A stretch of DNA of 64,000 bases from Tribonema minus. Taxonomy: Eukaryota > Sar > Xanthophyceae > Tribonematales > Tribonemataceae. The position numbers were made by a program, and so were the translations under genes. The notes beneath the pieces were generated by a model. The model was not told where the DNA came from. It did no database searches and saw nothing but the letters and a program-made list of their open reading frames with translations. The stretch is taken from positions 1 through 64,000 of the forward strand of contig JAFCMP010000014.1 of NCBI GenBank assembly GCA_017506865.1. Direction: 5' to 3'. Positions 11,601 to 21,800 of the stretch are shown one piece after another (the first letter of the stretch is position 1; each line of letters starts with the position of its first letter).

Positions 11601-13594
11601 CGCGTCCGTGCCGCCCTGTCCATTTCGAAAAGGGACTGGCACCTGCTCACTTCCAGTCACCGGCCCCCCAGTCAGCGAGCCCTCGCCGGCCGCGGTAGCG
11701 CTGCAACCCGCCTGAAATCACACCCAGCGCTCCGCGCGCGCCCACACGCGCGCACGCACGCACGCATGCTTGTACGCCTCACATGCTTACACCCACACAC
11801 TTTACACACACGCGTACGCACGCGCACGCCGCCCCGCGCGCCGTGCGCTCACCGTCGCCGCCCGCCCGCGTCGGCGCCGTCACCCGCGCCGCGTTGCGCA
11901 GGGCGCTGGACAAGGAGACAAGCGCGCGCACCGCGGAGCTGCTCGCGGAGGCGGCGGCGGCGGCGGCGCGCGCCGAGCAGCTGGCGTCCGCGCTCGAGGA
12001 GTCCGTCGCGGCCGTCCAGGTGAGCACTGCTGCTGCTGCTGCTGCCGCTGCTGCAGCTGCTACTGCGCAGTCGTTCTACAAGGCTCGAGTGGCGGGCATG
12101 CGTGCGCATGCGGGGTCGCGGGGGGGGGGGCGGGGGTTGTAGGGGGGGGGCTAGCATGCCCCCACCCCCCCATCTCCCCCCCGCCCCCACGGGCACTGGT
12201 GACTGCGCGATGAGGCAGCGCGTGGGGGGGGCAAACATGTTGAGACGGCAGCGGTGCCGCGAGGGCGCTGGCAGATGTTGACGGAGCGGCTCTGTGCAGA
12301 GCGACGATGCGAGCGCGTGCGGCCGCAGCGCGCTCGGACGCCTCGCGATGCGTGCGGCGGCAGCTCCGCCCCGCGGCGCTGAGCACTGCTGTCATGCTGC
12401 GCCGCCCAGACATTACGCTAGAGGCCATGTTGCGCCGCGCAGAAATTACGCTAGAGGCCCTGGGGGTGCGGCGAGGCGCTTCAAGCGCGGTGGCGGCGCG
12501 GTGCGCTGACACGGGGGGGTAGGTATGGGTATTCGTGGGCATGCAGGGGGAAGTGGCGCCCAGTTCAGGCCCCCGCGCCACACCAACAGTACTGCTAGTA
12601 CGGGTGCGCGAGACGGCAGCGCCGTCGGAACTGCAATTGGACCTGCGCCCTCTGAAGCGCGGTGCTTGTTTGTAGTTCTTGAGATTTTTTGAAGTACGTG
12701 CGCACAGTATACAAGACTACGGAGACGGGCACCCCTGCTCAATACCAGCATCGTCACCAGCGCATGAGCGCTGCCGACTGTTGACTCACGATACGGCCGC
12801 GGCCTGCAGCAGACGCACGCGGCCGCTGACGCGTGCAAATAGTTGGCGCTTTGTGTGTGCGGCGGCGTTGCTGCATCGCGCGTGCGCAACAGTGACGTCT
12901 CTGCACACCTCATGCACACTCTCTGGCTGACGGCGAATTTGCATTCAACATCTGGTCCCCTGCGGCTGTGGCAGCCGCCAAGCAATGGGCCAGCTCCGTG
13001 AAGCAGGGAAGCGCGGCGACCAACAGAAGCGGCTGTGGTTGTGCGTCAATTGTTCTGGTTTCTCACTTGGCCAGCGTGATTGAAGCCGCCGCCGCCCCAT
13101 GCACTAGAGTAACCCAAATCAATCCCAATCCTGACCCTCACTTTAACCTTGAGCAGGGTAGCGAGTGCAAAGTCCAGGAGCTCACGCAGCGGACGGCGCT
13201 GCTGGAGGCAGCACACAGCGCCAGCGGCAGCGGCAGTGGCAGCGCTGCGGGCGCAGCAAGCGGAGGCAGCGGCGGCAGCGGCAGCAGCGGCGGCAGCGGC
13301 AGCAGCGGCGGCGGCGACGGCGGCGGCGGCGATGCCGACGTCGTCTCGCGCGCTCAAGTCCAAGTCATGGAGGGCCTCTTCATGGACACCATCGGCAAGC
13401 TCGCCGCACGCGTCGAGCAGCTGGAGGGCCAGAAACTTCAACAACAACTTCAACCTCACCGACAGCCTCAACCGTCACAGCAGCCGGGGTCCGCGCGCAA
13501 GGCCGCTTGGGGCGGCGCCGCGGCATCTGTTCTGGCGCCTGGCGGCAGAGTGCGGAGATTAGGTTCAAGCGGGCCGTTGGTAAAAGAGTTCTGA
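1868..13594 (+). CDS. Kinesin with N-terminal motor and coiled-coil tail
   Basis: Microtubule motor ATPase. Proposed exons: 1868-2070, 2427-3095, 4829-5056, 5466-5857, 6582-6659, 7493-7593, 8630-8788, 10522-10685, 11902-12019, 13157-13594 (2550 nt, 849 aa). The start is the ATG at 1868, just before VRVYCRLRP. Motor landmarks in order: P-loop GQTGSGKTWTM, GITPRALRHLF, SYLQIYCEVVQDLL, switch I NAHSSRSH, switch II LVDLAGSER, then HVPYRDSKLTRLLQ. The neck after the motor (DLEGLCEGLQKQLD) resembles the neck of ARK/KIN-U kinesins; that subfamily call is an inference, and I see no ARM repeats. Exons 5-10 encode Ala/Glu/Arg-rich coiled coil and end in a Gly/Ser-rich then Gln-rich tail. Gly-rich runs are inserted in surface loops. 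Introns 4 and 6 appear to use GC donors (GCGAGT at 5858 and 7594). Within exon 2 the frame changes once near the G run at 2643-2653 and changes back at the G run at 3060-3067. Confidence 0.88.
4060..4870 (+). repeat. Array of duplicated exon-3 left edges in kinesin intron 2
   Basis: The acceptor and first ~35 coding bases of exon 3 (true copy at 4829) recur upstream in diverged form near 4630, 4482, 4325 and 4090, at roughly 150-200-bp spacing. Each copy has a recognisable GTCGCAAG/GTTGCAAAC-like start followed by GCGCGCGAGG and GCTCGCCGTC. Between copies lie telomere-like CCCTAA/CCCTGA blocks and CAG-rich pieces. Only the last copy continues into conserved kinesin coding sequence. Confidence 0.75.
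4555..4574. repeat. Telomere-like CCCTAA block
   Basis: Nearly three CCCTAA units within the kinesin exon-edge array, flanked by degenerate CCCTGA and CCCTCA units. Internal to an intron, so not a chromosome end. Confidence 0.85.
5945..6785 (+). repeat. Duplicated intron/exon-5 boundary units in kinesin
   Basis: A unit of about 370 bp occurs twice. Each copy has a CTG run and a similar ~250-nt intron segment, followed by an acceptor (TGGCAG) and the start of exon 5: at 6328 (relic, about 25 coding bases preserved) and at 6582 (used). Telomere-like TTAGGG blocks precede each copy. The 3' edge of exon 5 with its donor (GCCAGTGAGT plus about 50 intron bases, 6645-6710) is repeated at 6725-6785. 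Both edges of this one small exon have therefore been duplicated into the flanking introns. Confidence 0.75.
6362..6423. repeat. Telomere-like TTAGGG block
   Basis: About ten TTAGGG or near-TTAGGG units (variants with an extra G or a C/A change) inside kinesin intron 4. It directly follows the relic exon-5 edge and precedes a CTG run. Confidence 0.9.
8765..9640 (+). repeat. Repeated exon-7 right edge in kinesin intron 7
   Basis: The end of exon 7 with its donor (CACGCCGAGCAG then GTGCG, true copy at 8777-8793) recurs near 8880, 9032 and 9253. Each copy is followed by a related ~100-nt intron piece containing GCATGCACA and CTCC motifs. A second repeat (ACATGA then GAAGGGGGCATATGACAC) appears at about 9180-9240 and 9568-9640. 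A short CCCTAACCCTA block sits near 9525. Confidence 0.7.
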
Positions 13595-16453
13595 CACTGG
13601 CCAGTGCAAGCTAGCAACAGCGTCTGCCTGCCTTGTTGCATCTGCCTTGGCTGGCCTTGAAGCACACGCCGCCGGCGCTGCCGCCGCTGCTGCCGTCCCA
13701 CTGCTGCAGCAGCAGCAGAAGCAGCAGCAACAGCAGCAGCGGCGGCGGTGCAATCGAGCAGGGAGGCTTGCCCGCCACACTGTGCATAGTTGGCGCACAA
13801 ACATGCAGCGGAGCCTTCGGCTTGACTTGCGCTCAATCAGCCCTTAGTTGAAAGAGTCAGACACTCAACGGCACTTCATTGCCATCGGCGCAGAGCATCT
13901 CCATGTCAGCAAGCAGAGCTCGCAGCCAGCGTACCCGTGGACTGCACATGCATGAGCATCCGTCACTGGCCTATGTCACTTGAGCACATGTGCTGCAGTC
14001 GACCTTTACGTAGGCGCGCTGCCGATGTGCATCAGGGGGGCTTGCACGAGGCAGGGGGGCAGCGGCAGGTCACTGCAAGGGGACTGTGGAGATGCAAGAC
14101 ACCACCCTAACAAGCCCTGTAAAATCGCACAGCTCCCCAGCCAGGTGAAGCGCGCCTCCATCGCGCGCCGCAAAACCAGAGCACTTGCACGCTTATCACG
14201 GTGAGCACAGTTGAGGAAAGGCGCATTTTTAGCCGTTGATGCAAGGTTGAGGCGACGACAATGCGCTCTCATGGCATTGCTTCCCGGTCGTGAGGGGCTG
14301 GACTCCTTGCATTACACATCGAGGCAAGGTTGCGCGGGGCGCCTGTGCTTCTGCCCACGCGCACAGTAAATAGCGACGCACGTCAGCTCGCGGTGCACAG
14401 CTCTGTGCCACCACTCACCTGGCAGTGGCCACAGCTATACGCAGCGGGATGCACCTGTACACAGCAGTACATCGCTGAACACTGACACAAACACACATCA
14501 GCAGCATCAGCAGCAGGAGCGTCACCTGGACCGTCTGCGCCGCTTGCACGTTACCTCGCGGGCCGTAGTGTATCAGTGCATGGGGGCTGAGCGTTAAGGC
14601 GACATGCAGTGGCAGCAAAGTGGACTCCAGGCACGCGTGGTTGGAGACGGCACCCGTCGCATGTCGCCGGTGGCACGTCGCACAGCATCCCAAAAACAAG
14701 ACGAGCATCGGCAATTGTTTGGCAGCATGCAAGCAACGCGTTCCACGCGCAACGGCCGCCGCGAGAGGCGCAGGCTGAGCGCAGATGCAGCTTCAACTTC
14801 AATGCGCGCAAGAGGCGCATGCAGGCGGAGCGCAGAGGCAACTTCCACTTCAACGCACGCAATGACGTCTACGAGGTGTGCAGATGGTGTCATCACGCGT
14901 TACACCGGCGGCCGCGGGGCCGATCGCGACGCCGCACGGCCGCTGCCGCCGACGCACGTCGAGGCAAGGTTGCGCGGGGCGCCTGTGCTTCTGCCCACGC
15001 GCACAGTAAATAGCGACGCACGTCAGCTCGCGGTGCACAGCTCTGTGCCACCACTCACCTGGCAGTGGCCACAGCTATACGCAGCGGGATGCACCTGTAC
15101 ACAGCGGTACATCGCTGAACACTGACACAAACACACATCAGCAGCATCAGCAGCAGGAGCGTCACCTGGACCGTCTGCGCCGCTTGCACGTTACCTCGCG
15201 GGCCGTAGTGTATCAGTGCATGGGGGCTGAGCGTTGAGGCGACATGCAGTGGCAGCAAAGTGGGCTCCGGGCACGCGTGGTTGGAGACGGCACCCGTCGC
15301 ATGTCGCCGGTGGCACGTCGCACAGCATCCCAAAAACAAGACGAGCATCGGCAATTGTTTGGCAGCATGCAAGCAACGCGTTCCACGCGCAACGGCCGCC
15401 GCGAGAGGCGCAGGCTGAGCGCAGATGCAGCTTCAACTTCAATGCGCGCGAGAGGCGCATGCAGGCGGAGCGCAGAGGCAACTTTTACTTCAACGCACGC
15501 AATGACGTCTACGAGGTGTGCAGATGGTGTCATCACGCGTTACACCGGCGGCCGCGGGGCCGATCGCGACGCCGCACGGCCGCTGCCGCCGACGCAAATC
15601 CGCCTTCGAGGGAGCGGCATACGACTACATGGCACCGCCAGCAGAGGCGCGCGTGCGTGTGTGTACGAAACCTCCAGAGACTTGCGGTGCGCGCCTGCTG
15701 CGACTTTAAGCACGGCGGCGCGCGCTACAGCTCTAAACCTAGCCCTTCCTGTACAAGCTATCCCTCTGCTAATTGCGCATAGCGTAGCGGTAAAGCCCGA
15801 TCCTCTACTCCGTGCAGTCGCTGCACTGCATGGCCACCGCGTTGCGTTGCCAGTGGCATACCCGCGGTCCCTTCGACAGTGCCCCGCCCCTCACCCTCCC
15901 CTTTCTACAGCTGATTTGTAAGGGCGCTCTGAGCAGCACGAGGCCCAAGCGCGCGTCCCAGTGCCCCTGCCCCCCCCTACCCCCCTACCTACCCCTCAGC
16001 ACGAGCACTTCTTCACCCCGCTGCGCACCCTGCTGTGTGATTACGGTACGCCGCAACGCAGAAACAAAATCCTCAGGCCGAGCCTGACGCTTTCGCAAAA
16101 CTGCCGCTGCCCGCGAGCCCCACCTCCTCGAGTCGCCGCTGCTGGCCTGAGACCGGTCTGCCATAGACTTCGCCTAGCGCGATGCGCGCCAGCTGCCTCC
16201 GCGCATGGAGGTGCAAGGCGGCAGCGGCGGCGGCGACTCTGGCGGGCGCGCGCCTTCGCGCTCGCACTGAGCAACGCGCCCTGCCCCGCACGTCGTCGCC
16301 GAGAGCGGCGGCAGCGCGCCGTCGCCACAGCTGCCGTTGTCGATGCCACTGGCGGCGCCAGCGACAGTGGCGGCGGTAGCTGCGCCGCTGCCGCCGCTGC
16401 CGCGGGCGCGCCGCCGCCGCCGCCGAAGCCGGCCGCGGCGGAGCGCAGCGTCG
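13595..16453. other. Intergenic interval without a supported gene
   Basis: Contains CAG-rich and CTG-rich low complexity (13660-13750), a 640-bp tandem duplication (separate entry) and C-rich stretches. A short exon-like piece at about 16000-16045, preceded by a C-rich tract and CCTCAG and followed by GTACGC, could encode HEHFFTPLRTLLCDYG on the plus strand. I could not connect it to anything. Confidence 0.4.
14319..15596. repeat. 640-bp tandem duplication, two copies
   Basis: Units 14319-14958 and 14959-15596 align base for base at a fixed 640-bp offset, with only about seven to ten substitutions that I can see and no length change, so roughly 99% identity. This is a recent event. A 105-codon minus-strand reading frame is preserved in length in both copies (14415-14732, 15055-15372), but several of the few differences change its amino acids, so I do not call it a gene. 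Confidence 0.92.
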
Positions 16454-17485
16454 TCACAGGGTGAACGTCTTGATGAGCGGCGGCGCGTCGGCGCTCGGCG
16501 GCGGCTCCTCGCGCGACTGCGCGACGAGCCCGTTCAGCACGTGCATCACGAGCTGCTCGGCGTCCGCGGCCATGCCGCGCGGCCGCTGCGCAGCGCGGGG
16601 GTAGGTATCGGGCGCGCTGCCTCCGCCGCCGCCGCCGCCGGCAACGGCCGCGGCGGTGGCGGTCGCGGCGGCGGCGGCGGCGCCGCGGTGCGTCAGCAGC
16701 TGCGCGCCCGGCGGCGCGTAGGAAATCGTGACGGCGTAGGCGCCGACCATGGGCCGCCCGTCGCGCGCGCGCTGCTGCAGCGTCGCCAGCGTCGTGTACG
16801 GCGACGGGACGAGCTCGCAGTTGGCGGCGTCGGCGGCGCGCGCCTCGCCGATGCGCGCCGCGAAGTGCCAGCCGGGGTGGAGGGCGCGCAGGCGCGCGTG
16901 CGCGGGGTCCGCGTCGAGCCGCGTGTTCGGCTGCGGCGGCAGGATGTACCAGTCGCCGCCCTGCTGGTTCACCTCCCTGATGAAGTCTCCCTGCGCCTGG
17001 GCTGCTGGTATCGCTATTGCTGCCATGGGGAAGACGGAGCCCGGCGGAATGGCGGCAGTGGCGAAGAGGCCCTGCCCTGTGTCGGTGTTTCGCACCTCTA
17101 AACACGACGTCACGTGCGCGCCACTCGCACTCGGCGTGTAGTCCTCCGCGTGCTCAGCTTGCTGTGGGTCTGGGGCGGCACGCCGCTGCCGCCGCTGCCG
17201 CTGACGCGGCTGCTGCTGCTGCCCTCCCATGAGTCGGGCTAGTTGCTGAGCTGTCTGCAACTGCTGCGCCACCCGCTGATGTTCATGAGCGACGGCAGCC
17301 GCCTCTTCGCCGTCTGCTTCAGCCTCCTGGTGTCGATTGACACTTCCTCCGCTATCACCAACACATGTGGATTCTTCCATTTCTGCTTGTTCGTCTGCCT
17401 CTTGGTCTCTTCTCGCCTTGCGCTTCTTCCCTCTGATGATGCTGCTCGATGGCTTCTCGCCACGAGGGCTGTGGTCCCCATCCAT
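16454..17485 (-). CDS. Single-exon SET-domain-like protein
   Basis: Uninterrupted 343-codon frame from an ATG at 17485, unlike its intron-rich neighbours. Residues 1-120 are hydrophilic: a basic stretch near 18-26 (possible nuclear signal), then acidic and Gln-rich. From about 128 it resembles a SET methyltransferase fold: NTDTGQGLFATAAIPPGSVF matches the SET-N 'GxGLFA..I..G..I' pattern, NCEL (222-225) sits where SET proteins have their Asn-His-Ser/NCE segment, and ISYAPPGAQLLTHRG (254-268) matches the '.I..G.EL...YG' end. The canonical catalytic Asn-His-Ser is not evident, so activity is uncertain. A poly-Ala/poly-Gly insert follows at about 269-295. If active it would transfer methyl groups to lysine on a protein; the substrate is unknown. 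It could instead be a non-catalytic SET relative. Confidence 0.5.
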   Translation of the reverse strand: MDGDHSPRGEKPSSSIIRGKKRKARRDQEADEQAEMEESTCVGDSGGSVNRHQEAEADGEEAAAVAHEHQRVAQQLQTAQQLARLMGGQQQQPRQRQRRQRRAAPDPQQAEHAEDYTPSASGAHVTSCLEVRNTDTGQGLFATAAIPPGSVFPMAAIAIPAAQAQGDFIREVNQQGGDWYILPPQPNTRLDADPAHARLRALHPGWHFAARIGEARAADAANCELVPSPYTTLATLQQRARDGRPMVGAYAVTISYAPPGAQLLTHRGAAAAAATATAAAVAGGGGGGGSAPDTYPRAAQRPRGMAADAEQLVMHVLNGLVAQSREEPPPSADAPPLIKTFTL

Positions 17486-18899
17486 GGTACCTCTCTGCTG
17501 CCCTCGAGTGTGGCTCTGCGGGTGACCAAGTTGCTCAGCGTAGCGACCAACTTGCAGTGCACACCTCTCCAGGCGTAAACTTTGTGCGTGAGTGAAATAA
17601 AAACTTCAAGTTCGATTGTGGTACTGTCGTGTGTTGCCTCTCTCACGCCCTGTTGCAATAGATGGAGAATCGGCGGCAACGATTGCCCTGGAGCAGGCGC
17701 TGCCGGCGGGCGTGAGCAGCCGCTAACGGGCTCGCGCGGGAAGGAGGGTATGACGTCTTTGTTCTTTTATTGCGGCTCAACCTCATTATCGAGATGACGA
17801 TGCGCTGCTACACACGCACAATCTGGCCGTCAGCGGTGAAGCACCCGCTCCCCCGTTGCATCGAATGCCCCATGTCATATCACGGCATCACGTTAACGCG
17901 CCTATGCGCAGTTAGCGTCCACACAGCGTGTCCTCAACACTTGATGAGCTCAACTACGTCTGTTGTGATGAACCAAAAACAGGAATAAACACGAAGTGTA
18001 AGTGCTAGCCTTCTTTTTTCCTACTGTACTCCATCGCGAAGAAGTGCGCGCTTTTGAGATCGCTGCTGACGCACTCAAAGATTGCAAAAAAAAGGCGAAT
18101 GCCAGAAAAAAAAAAGAGCACGAAGCAGACACATTCGAGATGCACATTTACACAAAAGGGCCTGCTGATGGAACAACAAGACATACCAGCACTAGCGCAG
18201 CAGCAGCAGCAGCAGCGCAGACTGCCTTCTGAGGAAGTGCTGCTGAACGACTGCACTGCCATGGAGATCGCACGCGCGCGCCAGCAGCGCGCTACACTTG
18301 TGCCAGTAAAATGGCCCAGCATTTGCGCCGCAAGCGCCCTGACATCTGGTGCAGAAGTGCACAGCCTGCATGGCTGCCACTGTCAGGCGGGAACAGCGGC
18401 GCAGCGGCGCACCTGCTGAGCCCTGCTGTTTGCAATCAGGCGCTGGTGTGGCGCGCGCTGCTGCAGCCGGCGCCGCCGCCGCCGCCGCCCGCCGCCGGCA
18501 CGCACACGGGCACCCCTTCAGCGCACCCCCGGCTCGCCGGCCCGCACGAGCGCTGCGAACCTCTCACACAAAGGCCGCTCGCACGCGCCGCGCGCGGCGG
18601 CGCTGCGTGCACTGCCGCGCCGCTCTCCGACGCCCGCCCCTCCGCCGGCGTGTGTGTACACGATGCACGTGCGCGCGTCGGCCGCGAGAGGGGGGCTCCG
18701 ATGCGCATGCACGCACGCGCGCCGCTCCCCCTTCATCGCGCACGCCGCCGCTGCATCGCGCATGCCGCTGCTGCATCGCGCACGCCGCTGCGGCATTGCG
18801 CACGCCGCTGCTGCATCGCGCACGCCGCTCCCCCCCCGCGCGCGCCGCCGCCGCTGCATCGCGCACGTGCAACGTGCCGCGCCCCCCCCCCCCCGCGCC
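17486..18899. other. Intergenic interval
   Basis: Lies between the 5' end of the SET-like gene and the 3' end of FAF2. A Lys-rich frame at about 18030-18232 (plus) looks protein-like but has no ATG and no recognisable partner exons. From 18700 to 18870 there is a degenerate repeat of GCATCGCGCACGCCGCTGCT units (about seven), a local minisatellite. Confidence 0.4.
18715..18865. repeat. Minisatellite just 3' of the FAF2 stop
   Basis: Six to seven tandem copies of an ~18-21-nt unit built on CGCGCACGCCGCTGCTGCAT, with point differences between copies. It lies in the presumed 3' flank of the minus-strand FAF2 gene. Confidence 0.7.
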
Positions 18900-21800
18900 T
18901 CACGCGTCGAGGTCGAGGATGAGCAGCAGCGCCTGCGGGTGCAGGCCCGCGGCGTCGAGCGACGCGGCGAGGTCGTCCGCGCCCGCGTACGTGCGCTTCG
19001 GGTAGTTGGTGTTCATGCTGAAGCGCGCGATGCGCGCGCCCGGCGGCGCCTCGAGGAAGTGCAGCTCGAGGAAGTCCTGGACGGCGCGCAGCGGCGCGTC
19101 CTTCGCGAAGCGCCTGCGAGGAGCGCGCGCACATGCGGTGCGACGAGTCGAAGGATGCGTTGGCCTCAGCGCTGCGAGCGGGGCGAGCATGCAGTGCGTA
19201 GCACGTGGCGGCGTGGGGGCATGCATCGACGGGCGGCGGCGCGTGCGTGTGCGCGCGCGCGTCGCGCTGCCAGTGGCGTGGAGCTGCGATGCGCGCGCGG
19301 GCGGGAGCGCAGCGCATGCTGCCGCATGCACGCGCACTGCTGGCGCGCTGCGCACTGAATCGGCGCAGCGATCGACGCGCTCCGTCCGCGCTTGAATCAG
19401 CGTCTGCTAGCGCGCCGCGGCTCGAACCCCCCCCGCCCCCCCCCGGCGCGCCACGCACCTATCGAGCTTGGTGCCGTTGGGCAGCTGCATGCGCAGGCGC
19501 GTCGCCTGCGGCCCCGGCGGCGGCTCCTGACCGATGCCGTCCCTGAGCTCGCGCAGCCGCTGCGCGCGTCGGTCGGCCTCGTCCGCCTCCTGCGCCGCCG
19601 CGAGCTCCACCTGTCGATGCGCGGCGCGGCAGGCGGCGGCGGCGCGGCGGCGGTGGGAGCGTGGCGCGGGGGGCGGCGCGTGAGCATGCATCAGGCAGAC
19701 GATGTTGCAGGCTGCGGGGAGAGAGAGATATAAACACATGAGAATACTGCCCCTGTCCTGCAGCTTGATGGCGCTGCTGCGCGGCGCGCCTGTCGGCCTG
19801 ACCTGATCCGTCTCCGGCGCGCTGCTACAAGCTCCCATCTGTTCACGCCACTCCAGGGGCGTGACAGTACCGGCGGCAGCGGCAGCACAGCTGCAGCGCG
19901 TGATGCTGCGGGTTTTCGGCATCCATCCACAGGGCGAGGAATCTGGCGAAGTTGTGGCCGACAGACTGCTGAAAGTGAAAATACTCGGCAGCAGCGGCGG
20001 GCGCCCATTGGCGCCGCGTCGCGCACGGCCTGGTGCACGCTGCTGCTGCCTGCGCGCGCAGCTGCGCGGGGCTGCGCACGATCCGAACGCTGCTGCTGCG
20101 CCGGCGTGTTCAATTCGTCATCGGCGACCTGTGCTGCACGCCACGCGGCGCGCCCGACAGATGCATTGTGATGTATGACGGCCGGCCGCCCTCCAGTCAA
20201 ACGCCTGCCTGCCACACATGCATCATGCGCGCTGCTGCTGCCGCCGCCGCGCATCTGCACAGGCCCTGCGCGCACCTGCCGCTGCGCCTCCGCCTCCGCG
20301 CGCTGCGCGTCGCGCCGCTCGCGCTCGCGGTCCTCGTGCAGGCGCCGGTCCGCCTCCAGCGCGGCGTGGAACTCGGCGTCCTGCGATGCGGAGAGGGGCG
20401 CGCCGCGTCGGCGAGTCAGAGTCAGAGTCAGCGACACAGCGCATTGCGGGATGAAATCTATCAACTGAGGAAGAACTGTTACATGAAACAAAGTGGAGCA
20501 CGGCGTTCGGCGACGGCGGGGCGCGTGGCGTCGCGCTGGCAAGTCAGAGTCATGGTCAGTGACGCGATGCACGTGGAATTCAGCGCTCTGCGCATGTGCG
20601 GGCGCGCCGCGTCGGAGAGTCTGGCTCCGAGTCAGTGACGCGACGCGCAGAGCGCGGCCCACGCCGCTGCTGGGCCAGGGATGCCGATCAGGATGATTAG
20701 CGGCTGATCACCTTGCAGCAGGGCACCCCGTGACTCAGCACAGCGGCCGTCGCCTTAACTGAAATTCTACCGTACAATTGGGCGCGGTTCGTGGCAGGAG
20801 GCCGGCCGTGCTGCCTGCTGAGCTCAAGCAGCAGCAGCAGCGCTCGGCTTCGGAGGCGGCGCGCATCTCCTCGCCGCGCAGGCGCGCGCGCCACCGATAG
20901 CGCACTGACCGTCCAACTCAGCGGACAGGGATCGCGAGGGCGGACCGGACCAAGCGCGCGGCAGGGGGGGCGCCGCCGTTGTCTCCTCTTTAGCGAAAGC
21001 AGCAGCGCTCAGCAGAAGAGGCGACGCTGCGCTTTGAAGTCAGCGCTCGGCGCGCACACGCCCTGCTTCTGTCGCGCAGCCGCCGCGCCTGGCCGCGCTC
21101 CGCCCACCTTTTTCAAGAGCGTGCCAATTGAACTAGCGCGGCAGGGCAGTGGGCTGCCGCGTCCAGGGCGATAGCAACTGCAGCAGCGCTGGGCTCTGTG
21201 GAGCCAGCGCTCTGCGCGCGCCTGGTCACCGCACCGCCGCCGCCGCGCATGATCGCGCCCCGCTTCACAAACAGAACCGCGTGGTGAGACTGAACCTCGT
21301 ACGCGAAGCTGCTGCCGCCGCTGCTGCTGCAGCTTCCTGAGCAGCAGCGCTCGGCGTCACAGGTCGCGCCCACCTGCTTCCCGCGACCGGCCACGCTCCG
21401 CCGCGCTTCAGAACTGCACTGTGAGACTGGACCACGAAAATCCGCTGCTGCCGCTGCTGCCTCATGCTCAGCATTACAGGGGCAGTGCTCACCTGCTCCT
21501 CGCGCAGCCGCCGCGCCTGGTCGCGCTCCGCCTCTGAACTGCGTTGTGAGGCTGGACCGAGAAAATCTGCTGCTGCCGCTACTGCCTCACCGCTCAACAC
21601 CACAGGCAGCAGCGCTCACTTTCCTCGCGCAGCCGCCGCGCCTGGTTGCGCTCTGCCTCTCTACAGAAACTGCACTGTGAGATCGGACTACGTACGTACG
21701 CCCGCTGCCCCTGCTGCCTCCTGATCTGCAGCGCTCAGCACCAGAGGCAGCAGCGCTCACCTGCTCCTCGCGCAGCCGCCGCGCCTGGTCGCGCTCCGCC

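Noticed and set aside
14604-15125. Serine/arginine-rich frames in the 640-bp duplication as a duplicated gene
   Set aside because: The two copies end differently, and the few substitutions include amino-acid changes; no splice signals or family match.
18002-18232. Lys-rich frame as a small gene
   Set aside because: Begins only at a GTG, A-rich homopolymers explain the Lys content, no neighbours or splice sites.
18715-18865. CRISPR-like array
   Set aside because: Units are directly adjacent and degenerate with no spacers, and the genome is eukaryotic; a minisatellite.
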